Below are positions 24,001-34,300 of a DNA stretch of 64,000 bases, piece by piece (the stretch's first letter is position 1; each line of letters opens with the position of its first letter). The translations under genes and the position numbers were made by a program. This stretch comes from Tubulanus polymorphus (taxonomy: Eukaryota > Nemertea > Palaeonemertea > Tubulaniformes > Tubulanidae). Location of the stretch: assembly GCF_964204645.1 (NCBI RefSeq), contig NC_134034.1, positions 9,791,414 through 9,855,413 of the forward strand. The letters are read 5' to 3'. Under the pieces are notes generated by a model. It made no database searches, was not told where the DNA came from, and saw only the letters and a program-made list of their open reading frames with translations.

Positions 24001-25330
24001 AGAGTGGGACTGCTCCCGATTGCCACAGTAGCACCACACACAAGAGTGGGACTGCTCCTGATTGCCACAGTAGCACCACACACAAGAGTGGGACTGCTCC
24101 TGATTGCCACAGTAGCACCACACACAAGAGTGGGACTGCTCCCGATTGCCACAGTAGCACCACACACAAGAGTGGGACTGCTCCCGATTGCCACAGTAGC
24201 ACCACACACAAGAGTGGGACTGCTCCCACAGTCAGCGAAGTATTGCCGTTTCTTTTTTTGTTCGTCTTTCTTTCCAGTATCTCATAAAGCCAGTCATATT
24301 ATGCTTTCCACCAAATAATTTCGAACTTGAACTTTTAGGCCTCATGTATGCTAGCCAGTAACCTAAAACCTGGCGCAATTTACCACCTTTTTGCCAGATC
24401 GCCGAGCCTACACAACAACAAAAAAATGCCCCGATTTGCGCTTCGAAGCATAAAAACAAAACGAAATTGTCGCCAAATGAATCGTAAAAACATCCCCGAC
24501 TGTTTCATGTTTATTTTATACGCGTAGGGACCAGCTGTCATTCATTCGTTATATATCATTATTCAAATTCAAACAAAGTCAGATAGTCAATATATATATA
24601 TATATATATATATATATCTATCGGTATATGTATTCCTGAGGCGTAAACACGCGATGAATCTACATCGTAAATTACATTATCAGCCGATCTCTTACTGCGG
24701 TCACGACGACATTGCTGACCTAACGGGCCGCATCGTTCCAAATCAAACGGAAATTCCAAATCAAAAATTCAAAAAAATCCACAAAAAAAATCGGAAAACT
24801 CGAAACGATGAGGGGCAGGGAGGGCGAAAATGGATGGTGGTGAGGGTCGTAAGAAAACGACGCTATTGTTTTCCCTGACTTGATCGACTAAGAATCCAAT
24901 CAATTCACACACAGTCCAATACATTTAAGACATAGACATGAACTGTTTGATCTTATGACCCGCGATCTCAACAAATTTCCCCGACTCGCAGCTTTTCTAC
25001 GGAATTCCCAGACTTTTTTCAAAGAATAATCCCTGACCATTCCCGTTTTAATACCATCAAAGGCCTTGAAAAATATTTCCGCTCCCTCCCTCCCTCCCTC
25101 CCTCCCTCCCTCCCTCCCTCCCTCCCTCCCTCCCTCCCTCCCTCCCTCCCTCCCTCCCTCCCTCCCTCCCTCCCTCCCTCCCTCCCTCCCTCCCTCCCTC
25201 CCTCGTCGGTTTCACATACCTCATGCACAATCGATCGGTTATAGCTGAATCGTGGGGTTATAATGAGCTCAACGCAACTAGAGTCACGAACATCATCCTG
25301 TTTATCGAGACCACATCATCAAAAATATAT

Positions 25331-25394
<64 letters not shown>

Positions 25395-28300
25395 CATAAA
25401 CAGGAAAAAATGTAGGCCACGACTGATTTTTTTGTAAAATTGTTGGTTGATTTTAATATTTTCAGGCTAATATTTCGCAACCAGCAGAGTTACACGCCTA
25501 ATGTTGGAGTGAGGGCTGTTTTTTATCAAGAGGCTCCTCGTGTCACTCGTCACCAGCAAGAACAACAAGACACCAAAAATTCAAATTCGCAAATCAAATT
25601 ATAAGTTATCCTCACTGAGGGTCATTCTTTCTCAAAGAGGTTCCTCGTCTCACTCGTCACCAGCAAGAACAACAAGACACCAAAAATTCAAATTCGCTAA
25701 TCAAATTATAAGTTATCCTCACTGAGGGTCAATCTTTCTTAAAGAGGTTCCTCGTGTCACTCGTCACCAGCAAGAACAACAAGACACCAAAAATTCAAAT
25801 TCGCAAATCAAATTATAAGTTATCCTCACTGAGGGTCATTCTTTCTCAAAGAGGTTCCTCGTCTCACTCGTCACCAGCAAGAACAACAAGACACCAAAAA
25901 TTCAAATTCGCTAATCAAATTATAAGTTATCCTCACTGAGGGTCAATCTTTCTTAAAGAGGTTCCTCGTGTCACTCGTCACCAGCACGAACAACAAGACA
26001 CCTCAATAAATCGAAAGTCCGAGATTTCTCTGAAGAAAATACCTAGTCAGAATTCGCTGATTTTTCCCTCCGGAGACTCCCCTGGTTAAGATTGTTTTAT
26101 TTTCAATGAATAAATAATAAAAAAAAAGATCCGGAAATCCCCCGATTTTTGGTAACCGGTACGAACCCTAAAACGTTGTTCGACGAGATGAGTGTGAACT
26201 CACATTATTGTCGAACTGGATCGCGTTTATTCATCGGAACGGATCCTGAGCCGCCGGGTCGACGATGAGCGTTTGTCGTCGTGTAGACAATGACACAACG
26301 CCGCTGACAGTCGACGGGTCTAAGCGTTGTACACGTCACATGTATCGATCCAACGCATACACACAACAGAGACACACGACTGATACAGGAATAAAAAACA
26401 TTACACGACGCACGCGAGCCTAGATTTCTATTCCGACCCCCTGCTGTCGGAACCCCTCCCCGCCCCGACCGATAGCGAATTCATTCGGACACTCTTAAGC
26501 CCCCCCCCCCCACCGTCGAGGGCGGCGTCAAAATCGTAGGAATCTCGTCGCGACAGATTTCGCAGGGTCGAGACACGTCACGGGAGCTGCCGTAAAAAAT
26601 CTCATTACAACTGATGTGTTTCAAAATTCATACGAAATTTCAATTTCCCGATCGAAATCTTAAAATATCCTGACGTAGCCCCCCCGGGTTATTTGCGCCG
26701 TATATTCCCCCAGTATAAAGCACGTCTGAAAAAACTCACTCTCCCTTTTCCCAAAGCCTCCGAACGAACCCCTCAACCCGAAACCTCCTACCTGAATTGT
26801 CTCATCACCTCGAAACATAAAACGTCGCGAGACAGCCAGGTGCGATATATATACGTCCGAAATTTCAACTGAGAAGAAAATGTGGTCGTTCCTTTCGGCG
26901 AGAGCTGCCTGCGTCTGCTGCTAATAAAATACTCAGCACCTGCAGTCGAAGCACTGCGTTTTACAGAGCTGCAAGCTGGCACCGTGCCAACGTGCATATT
27001 ACAATAATGCCTACCCGATCACCCCCGTCGACGAGTGGACCGCCCCGAATTGGCTACCCGCGTAACGCCGCTCGCTCGAACGGCGAGGGATAGCAGGTGT
27101 GCCAGCGAGATATTGACCGGTTTAGAGAGAAAAAAAAAGTGTCGATTTTATTCAAGAAGTTCAATTCTGATATATTTAGGCAGGTGTCAGATCATCGCGA
27201 AAAAAAAAACAGAACCGTGTTATAGACCGCGCGATTGGAAAAAAATATCATATGAAACTTTTTAAATCGTTTTCCTGCACGAGTGGAGTGGAGAGGGAGG
27301 GGAGAGAAAGGTTGTAGCCTAATTACAGGATATTGAACCTGGGAGAGGGAAAGGGAGAGGAGAGGGGAGAGAGGAAAGAGGAGAGAAGAGGGGAAAAAGA
27401 GGGGAGGTAATGAAAGAGAAGGGGAGAGAGGGGGGAGGAGAAAGAGGGGAAGATAGGAAAGAGAGAAGGGGAGATCGAGGTTGTAATAACAGAATGTTGA
27501 ACCTGGGAGAGGGGAAGAGGAGAAAAAGAATGGACGTAAGAAGAGGAGAGAGGAGAGGGGAACAGAGAATGGGAGAGAGGAGAGGGGGATCAAGGTTTCA
27601 ACAACCTGGGAGGGTGAGGAGAGGAGGAGATGTTAATAACATAAATCAATACAATCTCATTTAAAACTGGTTTTGAATTTTAATTTAAAGTTTTTTTTTT
27701 TTTTTTTTTTTTTTGCAGCAGCAGCAGCAGCAGCAGAGAGCGGCAATTATAGGGTCATGCTTATCGGAGGAAACTCCCATAACTGTCGTCATAGCTTGGA
27801 CGATCTTTGACCACTTTAAATCCAAATGACGAATTCATCAGAAATAAATTATTAGGACTCAAAAACAGTGAAGAGTTGAGTAATGCAAAACCTTATCCAA
27901 TGAAACCTCAACAGAGTTTGATTGTAGGGGTTTAATAGCATTTATGTAACAGGGTCCCTACAGATCTGCCATTCCTGGATATACAGGGTCCCTACGGATC
28001 AGCCATTCCTGGATATACAGGGTCCCTACTGATCAGTCATTCCTGGATATACAGGGTCCCTACAGATCAGCCATTCCTGGATATACAGGGTCCCTACAGA
28101 TCAGTCATTACTGGATATACAGGGTCCCTACGGATCAGCCATTACTGGATACACAGGGTCCCTACGGATCAGCCATTCCTGGATATACAGGGTCCCTACA
28201 GATCAGCCATTCCTGGATATACAGGGTTCCTACGGATCAGCCATTCCTGGATATACAGGGTCCCAACAGATCAGTCATTCCAGGATATACAGGGTCCCTA

Positions 28301-31300
28301 CAGATCAGTCATTCCAGGATATACAGGGTCCCTACGGATCAGTCATTCCTGGATATACAGGGTCCCTACAGATCGGCCATTCCTGGATATACAGGGTCCC
28401 TACAGATCGGCCATTCCTGGATATACAGGGTCCCTACAGATCAGTCATTCCAGGATATACAGGGTCCCTACGGATCAGTCATTCCTGGATATACAGGGTC
28501 CCTACAGATCGGCCATTCCTGGATATACAGGGTCCCTACAGATCAGTCATTCCTGGATATACAGGGTCCCTACAGATCAGCCATTCCTGGATATACAGGG
28601 TTCCTACGGATCAGCCATTCCTGGATATACAGGGTCCCAACAGATCAGTCATTCCAGGATATACAGGGTCCCTACAGATCAGTCATTCCAGGATATACAG
28701 GGTCCCTACGGATCAGTCATTCCTGGATATACAGGGTCCCTACAGATCGGCCATTCCTGGATATACAGGGTCCCTACAGATCGGCCATTCCTGGATATAC
28801 AGGGTCCCTACAGATCGGCCATTCCTGGATATACAGGGTCCCTACAGATCAGTCATTCCTGGATATACAGGGTCCCTACAGATCAGTCATTCCTGGATAT
28901 ACAGGGTCCCTACGGATCAGTCATTCCTGGATATACAGGGTCCCTACAGATCGGCCATTCCTGGATATACAGGGTCCCTACAGATCGGCCATTCCTGGAT
29001 ATACAGGGTCCCTACAGATCGGCCATTCCTGGATATACAGGGTCCCTACAGATCAGTCATTCCTGGATATACAGGGTCCCTACAGATCAGTCATTCCTGG
29101 ATATACAGGGTCCCTACAGATCAGTCATTACTGGATATACAGGGTCCCTACGGATCAGTCATTCCTGGATATACAGGGTCCCTACAGATCAGTCATTCCT
29201 GGATTTTTTAAGGAGAAAACTTAAACTTTCAATGAAGTGTCTGCATCCCTCTCAGATTCTTATTACTGTAGACTCCTCCTAAATCGGGACTGTTTATCTC
29301 GGTAAACCGGTAATTCAGTGGTTTTGTAAACAAATTCTTCTTATCCTTTTATACAAACCTAAACTTGGTAACTAATTCAGTAACCCCCAAGTAACCGGTT
29401 AATTGGATGAAAAAAATCCTGGTCCCAACTGTACTGACTTTTATAGGGGGTAATCAACAACATGCTGTACAACAATTTCTAATTTCTTATCCAATTGATT
29501 CTATTTAATTGTTTATTTCTCAAAATCGAAGGAGTTTAAAAGGAGTTTCTGGCATAAATTTAGTTCAGTTTCAAGCGCGTTTAAAATCATTGAGTTTTTA
29601 AGGAATCAAGGAATCGATGGGACTGTTAAATAATTAGGGGGCGGCACGGGGGGGCGGAGTTTCACGACATGTAATCGGTTAATTGTAAAGAAACTGGTTC
29701 TTCGAGGGGCTTCAATAACATTAAACCCGATCGTCGTTCCATCGCATTAAATAAAACTCAATCTAGGACATATCCGAAGATCCCCCAGTTAACCCTTTCA
29801 GTGCTGACTAATTAATACCCTATGCTAGAGATAATTTGAAAATTGTAAAAAATTCCATTGAATTGAATAAAGGGAATAGCACTATAGTGCGTCTATACCG
29901 CGGTGCAGTGTATCATTTATCACTGATTTATACACCACACTGTCGTGTAGACGCACTGAAAGGGTTAAAGGACGCGCGTCGGCAATAAATTTCAGTCTTA
30001 TTTAATTTTAATTTAACATCAAACGCTACTACAAATGATATAACAAACATTATCATTGTAGTTCGCTGAATGGGAGCTTCAGTTCTCTGGATAGGAGCCA
30101 AATTTCACGAGTGTATCTACTAGTAGTACACAGTCAGCGCGGCTGCTGGGTCTAACGTTTTCGTTGAGGTGTATGTGGGGAAGATTTAAAGTCAGACAAA
30201 AGCATCGATTGCATTTTTGGCCCATGCCAAATTAGGCCCGGAACAACTGTGCGTTTAAGCCTGTTTGGCCCCGGCCTATTTGGCATGCCCAAAAATGTTG
30301 GACCAGCCCTCCGATATTCACTCCAGAAACTCAGGGATGGGTCGAGGATATTCACTCCAGAAACTCAGGGACGGGTCGAGAATATTCACTCCAGAAACTC
30401 AGGGATGGGTCGAGGATATTCACTCGAGAAACTAAGGGATGGGTCGAGGATATTCACTCCAGAAACTCAGGGATGGGTCGAGGATATTCACTCCAGAAAC
30501 TAAGGGATGGGTCGAGGATATTCACTCCAGAAATGCAGGGATGGGTCGAGGATATTCACTCCAGAAACTCAGGGATGGGTCGAGAATATTCATTTCAGAA
30601 ACTCAGGGATGGGTCAAGGATATTCACTCCAAAAATGCAGGGATGGGTCGAGGATATTCACTCCAGAAAATCAGGGATGGGTCGAGGATATTCACTCTAG
30701 AAACTAAGGGATGGGTCGAGGATATTCACTCCAGAAATGCAGGGATGGGTTGAGAATATTCACTCCAGAAAATCAGGGATGGGTCGAGGATATTCACTCC
30801 AGAAACTAAGGGATGGGTCGAGAATATTCACTCGAGAAACTAAGGGATGGGTCGAGGATATTCACTCGAGAAACTAAGGGATGGGTCGAGAATATTCACT
30901 CGAGAAACTAAGGGATGGGTCGAGGATATTCACTCCAGAAATGCAGGGATGGGTCGAGAATATTAACTCCAGAAATGCAGGGATGGGTCGAGAATATTCA
31001 TTTCAGAAACTCAGGGATGGGTCAAGGTTATTCACTCCAAAAATGCAGGGATGGGTTGAGGATATTCACTCCAGAAAATCAGGGATGGGTCGAGGATATT
31101 CACTCCAGAAACTAAGGGATGGGTCGAGGATATTCACTCCAGAAATGTAGGGATGGGTCGAGGATATTCACTCCAGAAACTAAGGGATGGGTCGAGGATA
31201 TTCACTCCAGAAATGCAGGGATGGGTCGAGAATATTCACTCGCGAAACGCGGGGATCAGTCGAGGATATTCACTCTAGAAACGCGGGGACGGGTCGAGGA

Positions 31301-34300
31301 TATTCACTCCAGAAACTCAGGGATGGGTCGAGAATATTCACTCGCGAAACGCGGGGATGGGTCGAGAATATTCACTCGCGAAACGCGGGGATGGGTCAAG
31401 GATATTTACTCTAGAAACGCGGGGATGGGTCGAGAATATTCACTCGCGAAACGCGGGGATGGGTCGAGAATATTCACTCGCGAAACGCGGGGATGGGTCG
31501 AGGATATTTACTCTAGAAACGCGGGGATGGGTCGAGAATATTCACTCGCGAAACGCGGGGATGGGTCGAGAATATTCACTCGCGAAACGCGGGGATGGGT
31601 CGAGGATATTCACTCGCGAAACGCGGGGATGGGTCGAGGATATTTACTCCAGAAACTCAGGGATGGGTCGAGGATATTTACTCCAGAAACTCAGGGATGG
31701 GTCGAGGATATTCACTCCAGAGACTCAGGGATGGGTCGAGGATATTCACTTCAGAAATGCAGGGATGGGTCGAGGATATTCACTCCAGAAACTAAGGGAT
31801 GGGTCAAGGATATTCACTCCAGAAATGCAGGGATGGGTCGAGAATATTCACTCGCGAAACGCGGGGATCAGTCGAGGATATTCACTCTAGAAACGCGGGG
31901 ACGGGTCGAGGATATTCACTCGCGAAACGCGGGGATGGGTCGAGGATATTCACTCCAGAAACTCAGGGATAGGTCGAGGATATTCTGATTAAAAGAGCAT
32001 TTTAATTATCACATTCGTAAACGAAACCTGAGAGCACGATCAACTAACTAACTACTTCTGAATGACAACTTCCTTTCACGACATTTCGCGTAAACACTTG
32101 GATCTAGTCCAAGAATCTACACGACACCTTATAATACATTATAATTTACACTGGTTGACACCGACAATACAGAAATAGAGAATAACACCGTTAATAGAGA
32201 ATATTATACCTAGACCCCCGGGAATCGCGGTAAAATGATCTCTTCTCGCTTTTCGACAAAAACAGCCGACCGACCGGATAGCACCTTTAAATTATTCTAC
32301 GCTGGAGTAAGGCTGAAGGTTGCAGTCCCTAGGTTCATACTTATTTGAGTTCTTAGCCATCTAGGCCTTATTGATATTGACAGTGTCTGTAGAAGTTAGG
32401 CTCAGGTTCAAAAATGCACCTTTAAGTTACTGACCCATTCAGCGTACTGGTATCATCAGCAGGTTTGAGGTGTCTTTTATCTCTCCACACTCGAGCCCGC
32501 TATTCACAGCAGCACTTTAACCCTTTCAGTGCTGAATAATCAATACCCTATAGTGCTGGAGATAATTTGAAAATTTGAAAAAATTCCACCCTAGTGTGTT
32601 GAATAACGGGAATACCACTATAGTGCGTCTACACCGTAGCGCAGTGTATCGTTAGTTACTAGTATTTCACTATGCTTGACAGCTGCTGCCATCTTCCAAG
32701 AGAGATAATTACTAATTACATCAATACACTGCAGTGCGGTGTACTAGCAAAATCTATCACTGATTCGTACACCGCACTGCGGTGTAGACGCACTGAAAGG
32801 GTTAAGGAGTTTCAAGGTTTCTCTTTTCCCTCAATTCGCTGTGGACACTCAGGATAGGTCGCAAATTTTTCCTGCCACGAAACCGAGAGATGGACCTTTT
32901 GACCGTCAGGAAACTGCTTCCCGAATGAATCCAGGATTCCCGAGAGACCAGTAACTCAAAGACCGGTACAGTATCTCATTAGACCTCGGTTTTAAGGCAT
33001 ATGGTCATTAAACCCGACCGACCACTTGGTTCTAAATGAAACGCTTAGACAGGTTTTGATCCGTCTCTTCTGACATTTCAACGAAAATACGTTCAGTTGC
33101 GGAATAACACAATCGGTTATTTAACTTGATAAAAGTGCCTGATAGAGAGTTTGGTAGGTTTTGATCGGTCTCTAGCAATCAAGGAATTCTCTTCTGGGGC
33201 ATTCGTTTCAACGAGAATACGCTCTACCTATTCCGGACTAACGTACTCTGTAGGCTTAAATCTGTTAGAAACAGCTGGTAGAGAGTTTGTAATCTGGAAT
33301 TGCTCTAATCCTAAATCGGACTGTGTTAAATTTGAAACGTGACTTACAGTTGCAGTACGATAGAATACGCGTATTTACCTGAGTAGACTTATCGGTCATA
33401 ACAAGCTGACAGTTTTGAAAACTCGGCCATTGCCCGGTGAGGTATGGGCCGGCGATGGCGTCCAACGAACCAGTGCGTTTAATATTACTGGGACTTGATC
33501 TCAATGGTTTCGGACGTTCAACTGAAATCAAACACAAATACATGAAATCAATTTTACAAGTTAGTAATGACATAAGGCTCTTCAAATCCCTGTGATGGAG
33601 GATGTGTCTAATAGGACAGGGGTTTGTACTGTGACGGGAGTCTCATGATGCCACCAGGTTCAAATCCCTGTGAAGGAGGATGTGTCTACTATGACAGGGG
33701 TTTGTACTGTAATAAGAGTCTCATGATGTCATCAGGTTCAAATCCCTGTGAGGGAGGATGTGTCTACTAGGACAGGGGTTTGTACTGTGACAGTCTCATG
33801 ATGTCACCAGGTTCAAATCCCTGTGAAGGAGGATGTGTTTATTAGGACAGGGGTTTGTACTGTGACAGTCTCATGATGCCATCAGGTTCAACTCCCTACG
33901 AGGCGACTTGAAGAGCCAGGCTAGCTGATGGGCCTGCGGCCAGACAGCTAATAGAGGCCTCTTTTTGGGACTGACTTTTTTCACTATTCAGGCTCCTGAG
34001 GCTATAAGCATCAACTGAGGATATAATGGACCTATTCCTCACACAAACTCAGACCAAATAAAGTAACAAATCACTTCAGATAAAACGCAGGGTAATAGAT
34101 CAGTAATGCCAGGATAGGCCTAAGGAGTTTTCAAAGAGAAAATTTCAAATTTCAAGGAAAAGAGTTTCAAAGACTTATAAAGGCATTTTTCGTTTAAAAG
34201 TTTTTCAGGAATTGAGGAGTCGTCAGAACTGTATGCCAAACTGTTCCTTACAGGCATCACTCCACTTCACCAGAAACAACCGATGTCTTGTGTTGGAGTT

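Noticed and set aside
24000-24225. A CRISPR-like array
   Set aside because: The repeats have no spacers between them; this is a eukaryotic minisatellite.
23592-24318. Several 175 to 217-residue ORFs on both strands
   Set aside because: They arise because the 42-bp unit is 14 codons long without stops; no start context, domain or splice link.
26160-26345. Candidate for the missing GLCCI1-like exon (KRSSSTRR in one frame)
   Set aside because: It lies downstream of the exon that should follow it, and the frame has no fitting splice sites.
31119-31988. A 289-residue plus-strand ORF with repeated MGRGYSLQK/DGSRIFTPET
   Set aside because: It lies wholly in the 34-bp minisatellite; a 34-bp unit without stops cycles through the frames, and similar ORFs occur in all plus-strand frames.
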